A stretch of 64,000 nt of DNA from Maratus speciosus (Eukaryota; Arthropoda; Arachnida; Araneae; Salticidae), in assembly GCA_963932465.1 (NCBI GenBank), contig OZ010799.1:281153083-281217082 (forward strand), given 5' to 3'. Under the pieces are notes generated by a model that was given only the letters and a program-made list of their open reading frames with translations, ran no database searches and was not told the DNA's origin. Of this stretch, positions 11,280-23,422 are shown piece after piece (within the stretch, counting starts at the first letter, position 1; each line of letters begins with the position of its first letter). Both the position numbers and the translations under genes were made by a program.

Positions 11280-11640
11280 ATTTAATGTAAAGTTCCCTCT
11301 TTAAATTGTATTCTGAAAATAAACCTAAATTTTAATCTCTAAAAAATAAATGCATTGTGCGCCTTAATCTTCACTATTATCTCCGTACACGCATATTAGT
11401 CACGATGCATAAGTTTTCCTTTCCAGTCGTATACTCGTACATATTGCGTACTTCAGGCATGAAATTAGAACTTCAGTCATAAAACCTGTAAAATCAACCG
11501 CGAAAGACAAACTGCTTTTTCAGAGCAAAACTAAATGAGATGTGACATTTCCGACTTTCTGTTTATTCAAGCTGCTTCTTTGATGTTTCAGTTCTATGCC
11601 TGTTAGAATTATTAGAAGTTTTGTGTAAATATATTTCTTT
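11280..11640. repeat. Dispersed repeat shared with 58140-58490
   Basis: An ordered series of shared phrases (ATTATCTCC.TACACG.ATATT, AAAATCAAC.GCGAAAGA, TTTCTGTTTATTCAAGCTG, TGCCTGTTAGAATTA) links this segment with 58140-58490 in the same orientation. No coding frame survives in either. At 58 kb it lies directly upstream of another repeated block, so it may be one end of a longer family. Confidence 0.85.
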
Positions 11641-12251
11641 CTTTTCGTGTTTTATGTATTAGATTTACGTACTAAATTCAATACATAATTTTGCGTTTTG
11701 TCAATTTTTGTAAAAAGGGAGTTTTTAACACACGTCAGATGGTAAAACAGTCAAATAAATCTAAAATGGGGGGATGGTTTGATCTCTTTCTTTTCAATTT
11801 ACATTTATTTTAATCGAACAATACATTAAAATAGTTAATCAACACAATGCCTTTTCAAATTTAAAGAATAAAATATATAAATTAACTTGTATTCTGACAT
11901 ATTTAGAACCTGTAATTTTATTTTATAAAAATGAATTTTTGCTAAGCCATAATTATTTCATATTAATTTTTTTAATATCTTTTGTTAACTATTTGTTTGT
12001 TCGAGACGCCAATTAAACCCGGGATTTATGGCATTCTCACAATCTCTAGCTTATAATAGTGGCTCAAATAACTGTGTTTACTGCCACATTTTTTTTTTTT
12101 TAAATAAAAGGTAATTTATTTCTACTTGGTACTTACTTGACTTCCATTGTTTAACAATTGACATACCAGGAATTTTACTCAAGTTTTTCAAGAAATATTT
12201 TGCACCAGAATTTTTATTTAAAATTTTATAACTTTTTCTTTTTGAGACGCA

Positions 12252-12680
12252 CATTTCGCACAGCAACAGCTTCTACGCATTGTGGAGTTCGTTAATGAAA
12301 TCTGCAACTCGAAAAATACCACTGCTGCCATATTTTTAGATATCGCCAAGGATTTCGACAAAGTCAGGCACATTAGCCTCAAATACAAATTAATTGATTT
12401 TAATTTCCCTCCGGATTTATGCCTCACCTTTTCGATCGTTCTTTTTCCGTCCGCATAATGAATACGTTCTCTGAACTACATTCACGGTTCGCTGACATAA
12501 TTCATGTTTCCCTTTTGGACTCAAAATTATTTAAACGATATTTTAACGATATTCTTCGTTCTCTGCTGACTTTACTCATCGCATCAAGATAAGCTAAAGT
12601 AAAACTGCTGCAGTATACTTCTTCCGATCCTTTACCTTCCCCGATAGGCTCACTATTAACAATGTTACTACCTTTTTTCT
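12252..12680 (+). pseudogene. LINE reverse transcriptase remnant (jockey/CR1-like)
   Basis: The plus strand can be read as a frame containing AAIFLDIAKDFDKVRH near 12325-12372. This is the characteristic RT motif block of jockey/CR1-clade non-LTR retrotransposons, usually A.FLD..KAFD.VWH. A following KLIDFNFPPDL-like segment fits the next RT block. Downstream stretches still resemble the L.QYTSS region after the catalytic site, but the frame shifts and the YADD motif is not intact. No ends, poly(A) tail or endonuclease were found nearby. A dead 5'- and 3'-truncated copy. Confidence 0.72.
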
Positions 12681-12723
12681 GATAATGAGGAAGTATCTCA
12701 GGGTAATCATTGACAAACACAGT

Positions 12724-12724
<1 letters not shown>

Positions 12725-12754
<30 letters not shown>
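12725..12754. repeat. Poly(T) tract (30 nt)
   Basis: Uninterrupted T run. Its position at the end of the LINE RT remnant does not fit a poly(A) tail of that plus-strand copy. It generates the spurious lysine-rich minus-strand frames. Confidence 0.95.
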
Positions 12755-12756
<2 letters not shown>

Positions 12757-13035
12757 AAAAATATTCTCAGTGTCTGTAGAAAAATCCCTGTAGTATGAAA
12801 ATTCCTTTTTCCCCTTATCCACAGCACCTATATCTATATCCGCAATAAAATGCTAATTTACAATTTAACACATATATTTATAGATTAAATCATTCATAAA
12901 CATAATTAGAAAAAAATGTACGGGAGGACTAATTATATTTCTTGAAAGTTCATTTTTTCTATGTCCTGTGGGTATCATATAAATGCGTGCGTAACGCCGT
13001 ACTCAAAAATACATTTGTTGTAATTTCAAGTGCAG

Positions 13036-14222
13036 TTATTCAGGGTAACTTTGATCCGCATTTTCTCTATTTTCAAATGCCACACTCTTATTTTAAGAAT
13101 ATTGTTGTAACTAGGGACATAAAAGAGAAGAAATGATTCTAAATTATTGTATGACGATCAAAAATTAAGGAATAATTATGATATAAACAATAAAAAATGT
13201 ATTTTTACCCCGGTTCAGAGTTACCCAGCTATTTAGGATAACTTTGCACCATATGATAAATATTATTTAAAATAATTCATTATAAAAAAAAAGTATTATA
13301 GTTACGAACACTTTGAACCCCCAAAAAGGTTTTCAGATATGTAAAGACTCCCAATTTACATTTCCCAACATCACAAGATTTGTATGATTTATGATATTAC
13401 AACAAATATCAGGCATAAGAAAAGTGGAAGAAGGGAACCACTAATATTTAGAAATTAAAAAAATATGTTTATTGTTCATATAAAACATAAAAATGCTGTG
13501 AAAAACAATTTTCAATGTTTTAACTCAATAATATATCCATAGTTACAGTAATACATACTAGTACTAGTATTATTCAAACAAGAATAAAAAATGTCGAATG
13601 TATGAAATGTCAAATTTGAGTAGATCCGCCCCGAAAAACGCCTTTAAATGAATTTTATGTATTTTACACATATTTTTGAAAATATTTACATGTTCTATCT
13701 AATGCATATTTTCGGCATTCATATAAAATATGCGTGCAAATATGGGAAATTTTTGACAGTAGCATCTATAATCAGTAAATTATAAACATCAGTATAACTT
13801 TGAGCCGGATCAAAGTTACCCTGAAAATACGGTAAAATGTTAGTGCAATCTTATTTTACATTTTATTAATCATTAATAAATAAATAATCACAAACTATTA
13901 ACACATTTGCAACATTTAGATAATACTATGTCTTATAAATCAGTATATTGTTACTTACAATGAAAATTTAATTGTATTACAACAACTTCAAAACAGCATT
14001 CAGAATTAACTTGAAAACAGTACTTCACAAAAATAGTTAGATGATGCAATTAATTGCGCATAATATTGCTAATTTATTTTCTAAAATAAAGTGTAGAATT
14101 CCCAGTTTAGAACCTTGCCTACAGAGAATAGTTCTGGAGTTTATTTAGTTTTTTGGAGTCAAAAATATTTTAAAATAGGAGCTGGTGCAAAGTTACACCC
14201 CGTGGTTCAAAGTTATCCTGAA
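13036..14222. mobile_element. Nested TIR elements with CAGGGTAACTTTGA ends
   Basis: CAGGGTAACTTTGATCCG at 13041-13058 is mirrored exactly at 13806-13823, giving a 783-bp unit. A second mirrored end, TCAAAGTTATCCTGAATGA near 14205-14222, pairs with the same left boundary (TTATTCAGGGTAACTTTGA). Further partial ends occur near 13211-13250 and 14182-14200. This is best read as one or two related non-autonomous elements, one within the other. No transposase was found. Confidence 0.75.
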
Positions 14223-14454
14223 TGACTGTATTCTATTTTCAGAGATATCGTCAAAAAGGAAATGCAAAACTATGTCCCTCCTCCCTCAATTTCCGAATCA
14301 ATGGAAACTTAAATTATGAAAAAATTAGGGGTTGTAGAAGTTCATTTAAACCTTCCAGAAAAGCTTTAGCAATTACCCCAGTTTTGAGAAAATCGCATTT
14401 TTCTGTTACGTACAAATTTCACTTTGCGGGCGTTCAGCAAGGCGGTTAGTCCAA

Positions 14455-15008
14455 GAGCTGTTAAACATTTTAGGGAAGGTATTTGAGGCACCCTGAAAAT
14501 TTGTGCTACACTTCTTTTCTAATGCCTGAATACAAAATCGAATGTCTGGCGGAAGGATCGTGGCCCAAAACCTGTGCCAGACAAAAAATGGCACTTGACA
14601 CGTGTCTGGCACAGTTTTTGTGCCGACTAAAGTGTCTGTCATTTTCAAAATATTTTTTTCTAAGCATAAATATTATTGTGCCTCAATCTCAGCGTGCCTC
14701 AAATACCTTTTTTGGGTAGTCAAAAAATGGCACTTGACACGTGTCTGGCACAGTTTTTGGGCTGACTAATGTGTCTGTCATTTTCAAAATATTTTTTTCT
14801 AAGTATAGATATTATTCTGTTTCAATCTCAGCGTGCCTCAAATACCTTTTTTGGGTAGTGTCAAAAATGGCACTTGGCACGTGTCTGGCACAGGTTTTCG
14901 GCCACGATCCTTCAGCCAGACACGATTTTGTATTCAGGCATTACAAAAGAAGTGTTGCACAAATTTTCAGGGTGCCTCAAATACCTACTCAAAAATGTTC
15001 AACAGCTC
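14455..15008. mobile_element. Foldback element with internal 140-bp tandem repeats
   Basis: The outer arms (about 14455-14610 and 14860-15008) are inverted copies and share GGTATTTGAGGCACCCTGAA, AATGCCTGAATACAAAATCG and AGGATCGTGGCC. Between them a unit starting at ATGGCACTTG is repeated directly at 14588, 14727 and 14867, a period of 139-140 bp with the third copy partial. The short open frames here are all within these repeats. No transposase or clear target duplication was found. Confidence 0.88.
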
Positions 15009-15318
15009 TCCTACTAGGTTGAAAGGTATCCGAGGTACCTATCGTCGACGAAGTATAAACGAATTGTTGATAATAATTTTCGAAAAAAATGCCGGTGATT
15101 AGCCGCGTTATTAACTTTTAAAGTCTTGGACATACATAAGGTAAGGGCGCGTACTCTATGCGTCATCGGCTTTTAAAGCCTAGATAGCACCTTTGAATGA
15201 TATATTTGTGCAATGCAGGTCCAGTACTCCTTCTATATATAAAACAAGTAATATAAAAATTTTGTTTTTAAAGTCAATTCCTACTTAGGTCATCAAAGAA
15301 AAAATTAATACTATCCCT

Positions 15319-16027
15319 TAAGCTAATATTAGTTTTTGTTGCATTAAAATATCGCAATTTGTTGATTTTCTATAAGCAAGTAGGTTTACAATGGAAGTCT
15401 ATGGGAATTTGGCAAAATATTAGAGATATCACCAAGTTGGCGTCACTTTTGTCGACTCATTTTGGCCGCCAAATTTGGCGGTATACAGCCAAGTTGGCGA
15501 CAAACTTGGCGGTATTTGGCGACAGAAAAGCGTCCCTCCGCTACGGTAACTCCCCTTATAGATATGAAGATACATTAAATACTGTTCAATAACCAATGGC
15601 CGCCATTTTGTCTCTCATATAAAATTAAAATTAATTAATTAAAATTTAATTAATGAATTAATATTTGAAAAATCTGTATTAACATCAATTGTAATCCAGT
15701 ACAAGTTAAAAAAATTATTTCAACTTGATAGGATGAATAATAGGTATTTTATTAACGATTGAAAATTTGAACAAGATATATAAATAAATAAATATAGGGA
15801 GGGTGTAAATTAATAGTAGGAATTGAAAAAAATGTAACGATTTGGAAATGGACCAATGAAAATCTCCGTAGATACCGCGAAGCGTATCTGATTGGTCAGA
15901 TATTTCTGACGCTATAAGGGGGTTTACCAAAGTGGGCGGCTCTGTCGCCAAACGTCGCCAAGTTTGTTGCTTGCAGAAAATCAACAAATTGAGATATTTC
16001 AGTGCAACGAAAACTATTATTAGCTTA
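15319..16027. mobile_element. 709-bp TIR element (TAAGCTAATA ends), copy 1
   Basis: TAAGCTAATATTAG at the left is mirrored at the right, and the match continues through CAATTTGTTGATTTTCT. The interior contains a run of TTGGCG/CGCCAA motifs (15440-15530). A second copy lies at 38328-38925. The similarity between the copies begins about 70 bp left of the TIR, at ACAAGTAATATAAAAATTTTG, so the true family boundary may lie further out. Confidence 0.75.
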
Positions 16028-16260
16028 TGAATACAGCTTAATTGAACTATTTACATTATTTTTAAGCACAAACACGAACAATTTATAATATTCTTAATAC
16101 TATATATATAATTTATATTTAATAATTCTTATAATTATGAAACTCTGTAAGCTCTAATGATTTTGTGCTTGGAGGTAAGGAAATAAAATTGTCAGGAGTT
16201 GGGGAAGAGCGCGTTTTAACCAATTAAAATCTAAAAATTGAATGCTTAGAAAATAAGGGA

Positions 16261-16590
16261 TGTGGCGACCGGTTCTGTTTCAGTGTTTCTTAAATTAACT
16301 AACACTATCTTAAAATAAATCAATTGGCACTTACTCAATTAATTCCACGGGATATCAATTTTTCTCTCTTTCCTTTAATTGGAAGACACATATTTACAGC
16401 TAATATATACTATAATATATTTTATTTACAGTAAAAACGAAACGTGTTCTTAAAAACATTCTTCCAACAACACCACCTCGAACAGAGCGAGAGACAGCGA
16501 TGAGCCCAGGAGGAGTAACCCTACGTAAACAATAGAGCCATTGCCATCCCTTTATCGTCCATTTGGCGTCAAAACATATAATTCCCCACA
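16261..16590 (-). repeat. 3' LTR of the Pao element
   Basis: Same orientation and sequence as the LTR at 31549-31880, with scattered substitutions and a few differences at its outer start (TGTGGGGAATT instead of TGTATAGAATT). Counting the differences between the two LTRs would date the insertion. Confidence 0.9.
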
Positions 16591-16918
16591 CACTCCCCAC
16601 CTGAACTCATAAGAGTACATAATGATAAATCAACATAAACAAATTCTTATAATAAACATAACCTTAATTCACAACTCAAATGATAAAATAGAAATTTTTC
16701 AATCTACAGGTGTTGAAGTAGTGATGGGCGATTCTCGAGAATTCGACAATCGAGAAAAATCGTCATCGTAAAAAATCACAATCGATACAGCCATCGATTA
16801 ATTCATAGAATCTACAATCGAGATGTTTTACAATCGATTATAACGAGAAAAGCTAAAAACAGTTATTGGAAAACTTAGCTATTATTCTGGCCGACAATTT
16901 CATAGTAGTGATAGAGCT

Positions 16919-17045
16919 TAGTGATGGGCGATTCTCGAAAATTTACCAATCGAAAAAAATCGTTATCGTAAAATACACAATCGATACAGTCATCGATTAC
17001 TTTCGAGAATCTACAAAGGAGATGTTCTAGAATCGATTATTGAAA
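16919..17045. repeat. Second copy of the hAT-like left end
   Basis: TAGTGATGGGCGATTCTCGA recurs about 200 bp inside the element's left end, followed by the same ATCGATACAG.CATCGATTA series. Either a nested MITE of the same family or a tandem duplication of the terminus. Confidence 0.85.
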
Positions 17046-17459
17046 TCATTGTTTTTATATATATATAAGGCAGATTTTATTAAATATAGGGTAACTGAAA
17101 ACAGATGGAATAAAAAAACAACAAACCAAAGGGAAACTATAAAGGAGCCATAAGACTGGAAAAGTCTTGTAAGGGTGCCCCCTGGTTGAAAAAAAGCTGA
17201 AAAAACGCGAGTAGCTATGAAGCGGTAAGGGGAGTTTAAGTATCAAAAATTAGAATTTTTCGGAAATTAGCACCAAAATGGCCAAAGAAATAAGAATCAA
17301 AAGCACCCCCTAGTGGCAGAAATATGAACTAAAGGATGATAAAAGGGATCAAAATTTTTTATTGATTTTTCTACGTCATTTGAGATTGGATCTTTAATTT
17401 CCCCATTTTTATAAAGTCTTCGACTGGAATACATTAAACGAACTCCCGCGGGGAGCAAA

Positions 17460-18440
17460 GTAGGAGGGAGGGGCAAGGAAAGTGCATAATATGAATAAGT
17501 GGTCACAGGACTTTCCAACGATATGGCACATGAGGGGTGTCGGCTAAATTTAGTAAAGTGCCCCCGCTCGGGGGCAAAGTAAGGGGAGGGGCGCGGGCGA
17601 TATATAAAATGAAATAGTAGTCACAGAGCTTTCCAATGATATATCACATGAGGGGTGTCAGCAAAAGATAGAAAAGAGTCCCAACTCCCAGGATTCCAAT
17701 TATCGCCCCCCCCCCCCCCCCGAAATATACCCTGCCCATCCTTCTCTTTGAAATTTTCATATATTAAAAATTATTTATCGGAGGGCTCCGAAAAAAAAAA
17801 TCCGATCTAAAATGTTTAAAAACGCTACGATTTCAAAAAAGTTCGAAAAGTGCCTCTCTCGGGCCGCCAAACTAAGGAAGGAAGAATATATGAAAGGTTC
17901 ATAATATGAAAAAGTAACTTTGCGATGATAACCGAAAACTTTCCGATGATAGATCAAATGACTGGTCCAAAAAAATTTTGAAATCTATCCCTCCCACGTG
18001 GGTTTCCTCTTTTATCCGAGAATATAAAGGAAATCACGCAGCCCCACTTTTAAAATTTTATATTTAATAAATAATATTTATCGGAGAGCTCCATTAAAAA
18101 ACCTCATTTAATGATATTTATTGTAGAAATCTCTACAATTAAAAAAAAGTCACCCCCGCACCGCTCCCCCCCCCGCCCCCCCCACCCCGAACCCCTTCCG
18201 GAATTCAACTCTGGGAGGAGAAAGGTTCATAATATGAAAGAGTGGTGAAAGGACTTTCCGATGATATGTCAAGGAGAGGTTTGGTAAAAGTTTGAAAATT
18301 ACCCCCCCCCCCCCACTTCCTTTGTGCACTCTGGCGCACCCCAGAATTCACTCACCTTCCTCTTTGAACTTTTTATATTTAATAAATAGTATTTATCTGA
18401 GTTTCCAGGTATGGGGCAGCTTGGCAGAGCTAAAATAAGA
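17460..18440. repeat. Left inverted arm of the composite
   Basis: Blocks here are inverted relative to 24475-25200. Examples are the TTTATCGGAGGGCTCCG block near 17775 against 25040-25060, the AATAAATAATATTTATCGGA block near 18066 against 24784-24800, and the CCTCTTTGAA...TTTCCAGGTATG block near 18360-18415 against 24485-24535. Poly(C) runs at about 17706 and 18301 interrupt it. GGAAAG.(C/T)CATAATATGAA motifs recur. No genes. Confidence 0.8.
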
Positions 18441-19529
18441 GAAACATTGAAAATTCGGGGCAAAATGACACTACATTTAACAGTAAAGTTTGAAACTAGG
18501 ACTATACAGAACTGAATACATAAACCACTATGCTTCATAACCCACATCGGTTAATAGCAATAAAATGATAAGTGCCAGTTAAACTGATGGCATTGAGCTC
18601 ACAGGTTATTAACACTAACTGTATATTATACTCTTATTTCAAAGAATAATGTCCCTCAAAAAATAAATGAAGGGAAATATCCCCCGTTTTCCTCTTTTAT
18701 ACTTAACCAATGAACCTCCAAATCTAATCAGGGAAACTCCTTAACTATAATAAATCAGTATATCAAATTTGAAGAAAATCAGATAATTCTGCATGAAAAA
18801 AAGAAACATATCGCAAAATTAAGGGTGGTCTAACCCCTTTAACCCTTTTATACTTAACTAATGAACCTCCAAATCTAATCAGGAAAGCTCCTTATCAGAA
18901 CAAACATAGAAAAAAATTAAAGTAAATTGAATAATTCTCCATGAAAATCCATTTATCTAAATTAAGGGGAGGGGACTTGCCCCCTTTTCGCCCTTGTATA
19001 CTTAACCAATGAACCTCCAAATCTAATGAAGGAAGCGCCATATCGGAATAAATCGGTATATTAAATTTGAAGCAAATCCAATAATTCTGCATGAAAAACC
19101 CTTTTATCTAAATTAAGGGGAAACTAACCCCTGCCCTTTATACTTAACCCATAAACCTCCAAATCTAATCAAGGCAGCTTCTTAACATAATAAACCGGTA
19201 TCCCAAATTTGGAGCAAATCGAATAATTCTGCATGAAAAACCCATTTATCTAAATTAAGGAGGGGGTCTACCCCCCTTTCCCCCCTTTATACTTAACTAA
19301 TGAACCTCCAAGTTTAATCAGGGAAGCTCCTTAACATAATAAACCGGTATACCAAATTTGGAACAAATCGAGTAATTCTGCATGAAAAACCCATTTATCT
19401 AAATTAAGTGGGGACCAGCCCCCCTTCTCCCCCTTTATCCTTAACCAATGAACTTCCAAGTTTAATCAGGGAAGCTCCTTAACATAATAAACCGGTATAC
19501 CAAATTTGGAGCAAATCAAATAATTCTGC

Positions 19530-20581
19530 ATGAAAAGCCCATTTATCTAAATTAAGGGGGGACCAGCCCCCCTTCTCCCCCTTTATCCTTAACCAATGAA
19601 CTTCCAAGTTTAATCAAGGCAACTTCTTAACGTAATAAACCGGTATACCAAATTTGGAACAAATCGAATAATTCTGCATGAAAAACCCATTTATCTAAAT
19701 TAAGGAGGGGGCGGACCAGCCCCCCCCCTTCTCCCCCTTTATCCTTAACCAATGAACTTCCAAGTTTAATAAGGGAAGCTCCTTAACATAATAAACCGGT
19801 ATACCAAATTATGAGCAAATCAAATAATTCTGCATGAAAAGCCCATTTATCTAAATTAAGGTGGGGGTCTAGCCCCCTTCTCCCCCTTTATACTTAACCC
19901 GTAAACCTCCAAATCTAATCAAGGCAACTTCTTAACATAATGAACCGGTATACGTAATTTGGAGCAAATCGAATAATTCTGCATGAAAAACCCATTTATC
20001 TAAATTAAGGAGGGGGTCTACCCCCCTTTCCCCCCTTCATACTTAACTAATGAACCTCCAAGTTTAATCAGGGAAGCTCCTTAACATAATAAACCGGTAT
20101 ACCAAATTTGGAACGAATCGAGTAATTCTGCATGAAAAACCCATTTATCTAAATTAAGTGGGGGACCAGCCCCCCTTCTCCCCCTTTATCCTTAACCAAT
20201 GAACTTCCAAGTTTAATCAGGGAAGCTCCTTAACATAATAAACCGGTATACCAAATTTGGAACGAATCGAGTAATTCTGCATGAAAAGCCCATTTATCTA
20301 AATTAAGGGGGGGTCTAGCCCCCTTCTCCCCCATTATACTTAACCCGTAAACCTCCAAATCTAATCAAGGCAACTTCTTAACGTAATAAACCGGTACACC
20401 AAATTTGGAACAAATCGAATAATTCTGCATGAAAAACCCATTTATCTAAATTAAGGGGGGGCGGACCAGCCCCCCCTTCTCCCCCTTTATCCTTAACCAA
20501 TAAACTTCAAAGTTTAATCAGGGAAGCTCCTTAACATAATAAACCGGTATACCAAATTATGAGCAAATCAAATAATTCTGC
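19530..20581. repeat. Higher-order repeat unit (7 monomers, 1052 bp), copy 1
   Basis: A seven-monomer block whose ordered variants (CAAGGCAACTTC, TTATGAGC, CGTAATTTGG and others) recur almost identically at 20582-21633 and at about 22371-23422. A larger block starting at about 18940 is repeated at offset 2841 bp (19 monomers). The near-identity shows recent amplification. Confidence 0.88.
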
Positions 20582-21633
20582 ATGAAAAGCCCATTTATCT
20601 AAATTAAGGGGGGACCAGCCCCCCTTCTCCCCCTTTATCCTTAACCAATGAACTTCCAAGTTTAATCAAGGCAACTTCTTAACGTAATAAACCGGTATAC
20701 CAAATTTGGAACAAATCGAATAATTCTGCATGAAAAACCCATTTATCTAAATTAAGGAGGGGGCGGACCAGCCCCCCCCCTTCTCCCCCTTTATCCTTAA
20801 CCAATGAACTTCCAAGTTTAATAAGGGAAGCTCCTTAACATAATAAACCGGTATACCAAATTATGAGCAAATCAAATAATTCTGCATGAAAAGCCCATTT
20901 ATCTAAATTAAGGTGGGGGTCTAGCCCCCTTCTCCCCCTTTATACTTAACCCGTAAACCTCCAAATCTAATCAAGGCAACTTCTTAACATAATGAACCGG
21001 TATACGTAATTTGGAGCAAATCGAATAATTCTGCATGAAAAACCCATTTATCTAAATTAAGGAGGGGGTCTACCCCCCTTTCCCCCCTTCATACTTAACT
21101 AATGAACCTCCAAGTTTAATCAGGGAAGCTCCTTAACATAATAAACCGGTATACCAAATTTGGAACGAATCGAGTAATTCTGCATGAAAAACCCATTTAT
21201 CTAAATTAAGTGGGGGACCAGCCCCCCTTCTCCCCCTTTATCCTTAACCAATGAACTTCCAAGTTTAATCAGGGAAGCTCCTTAACATAATAAACCGGTA
21301 TACCAAATTTGGAACGAATCGAGTAATTCTGCATGAAAAGCCCATTTATCTAAATTAAGGGGGGGTCTAGCCCCCTTCTCCCCCATTATACTTAACCCGT
21401 AAACCTCCAAATCTAATCAAGGCAACTTCTTAACGTAATAAACCGGTACACCAAATTTGGAACAAATCGAATAATTCTGCATGAAAAACCCATTTATCTA
21501 AATTAAGGGGGGGCGGACCAGCCCCCCCTTCTCCCCCTTTATCCTTAACCAATAAACTTCAAAGTTTAATCAGGGAAGCTCCTTAACATAATAAACCGGT
21601 ATACCAAATTATGAGCAAATCAAATAATTCTGC
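20582..21633. repeat. Higher-order repeat unit, copy 2
   Basis: Direct tandem duplicate of 19530-20581 at an offset of 1052 bp, with only a few differences visible. Confidence 0.88.
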
Positions 21634-22370
21634 ATGAAAAGCCCATTTATCTAAATTAAGGGGGGGTCTAGCCCCCTTCTCCCCCATTATACTTAACCCG
21701 TAAACCTCCAAATCTAATCAAGGCAACTTCTTAACATAATGAACCGGTATACCAAATTTGGAGCAAATTGAATAATTCTCCATGAAAATCCATTTATCTA
21801 AATTAAGGGGAGGGGACTTGCCCCCTTTTCGCCCTTGTATACTTAACCAATGAACCTCCAAATCTAATGAAGGAAGCGCCATATCGGAATAAATCGGTAT
21901 ATTAAATTTGAAGCAAATCCAATAATTCTGCATGAAAAACCCTTTTATCTAAATTAAGGGGAAACTAACCCCTGCCCTTTATACTTAACCCATAAACCTC
22001 CAAATCTAATCAAGTCAGCTTCTTAACATAATAAACCGGTATCCCAAATTTGGAGCAAATCGAATAATTCTGCATGAAAAACCCATTTATCTAAATTAAG
22101 GAGGGGGTCTACCCCCCTTTCCCCCCTTTATACTTAACTAATGAACCTCCAAGTTTAATCAGGGAAGCTCCTTAACATAATAAACCGGTATACCAAATTT
22201 GGAACAAATCGAGTAATTCTGCATGAAAAACCCATTTATCTAAATTAAGTGGGGACCAGCCCCCCTTCTCCCCCTTTATCCTTAACCAATGAACTTCCAA
22301 GTTTAATCAGGGAAGCTCCTTAACATAATAAACCGGTATACCAAATTTGGAGCAAATCAAATAATTCTGC

Positions 22371-23422
22371 ATGAAAAGCCCATTTATCTAAATTAAGGGG
22401 GGACCAGCCCCCCTTCTCCCCCTTTATCCTTAACCAATGAACTTCCAAGTTTAATCAAGGCAACTTCTTAACGTAATAAACCGGTATACCAAATTTGGAA
22501 CAAATCGAATAATTCTGCATGAAAAACCCATTTATCTAAATTAAGGAGGGGGCGGACCAGCCCCCCCTTCTCCCCCTTTATCCTTAACCAATAAACTTCC
22601 AAGTTTAATAAGGGAAGCTCCTTAACATAATAAACCGGTATACCAAATTATGAGCAAATCAAATAATTCTGCATGAAAAGCCCATTTATCTAAATTAAGG
22701 TGGGGGTCTAGCCCCCTTCTCCCCCTTTATACTTAACCCGTAAACCTCCAAATCTAATCAAGGCAACTTCTTAACATAATGAACCGGTATACCAAATTTG
22801 GAGCAAATCGAATAATTCTGCATGAAAAACCCATTTATCTAAATTAAGGAGGGGGTCTACCCCCCTTTCCCCCCTTCATACTTAACTAATGAACCTCCAA
22901 GTTTAATCAGGGAAGCTCCTTAACATAATAAACCGGTATACCAAATTTGGAACGAATCGAGTAATTCTGCATGAAAAACCCATTTATCTAAATTAAGTGG
23001 GGGACCAGCCCCCCTTCTCCCCCTTTATCCTTAACCAATGAACTTCCAAGTTTAATCAGGGAAGCTCCTTAACATAATAAACCGGTATACCAAATTTGGA
23101 GCAAGTCAAATAATTCTGCATGAAAAGCCCATTTACCTAAATTAAGGGGGGGGGGGGCTAGCCCCGTTCTCCCCCTTTATACTTAACCCGTAAACCTCCA
23201 AATCTAATCAAGGCAACTTCTTAACGTAATAAACCGGTACACCAAATTTGGAACAAATCGAATAATTCTGCATGAAAAACCCATTTATCTAAATTAAGAA
23301 GGGGCGGACCAGCCCCCCCTTCTCCCCCTTTATCCTTAACCAATAAACTTCAAAGTTTAATCAGGGAAGCTCCTTAACATAATAAACCGGTATACCAAAT
23401 TATGAGCAAATCAAATAATTCT
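22371..23422. repeat. Higher-order repeat unit, copy 3
   Basis: Third copy of the 7-monomer block, offset 2841 bp from copy 1 and preceded by the same four-monomer leader (21781-22370 equals 18940-19529). Slightly more changed than copy 2, with an expanded G-run near 23145. Confidence 0.85.

Noticed and set aside
12502..12827. Lysine-rich minus-strand frames
   Set aside because: They read across the poly(T) tract. The real coding signal in this region is the plus-strand LINE RT remnant.
18895..21933. Two nearly identical open frames (18895-19092 and 21718-21933, minus strand) that look like a duplicated small protein
   Set aside because: Both lie in the satellite, at the 2841-bp repeat offset. 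They are products of the tandem array, not genes.
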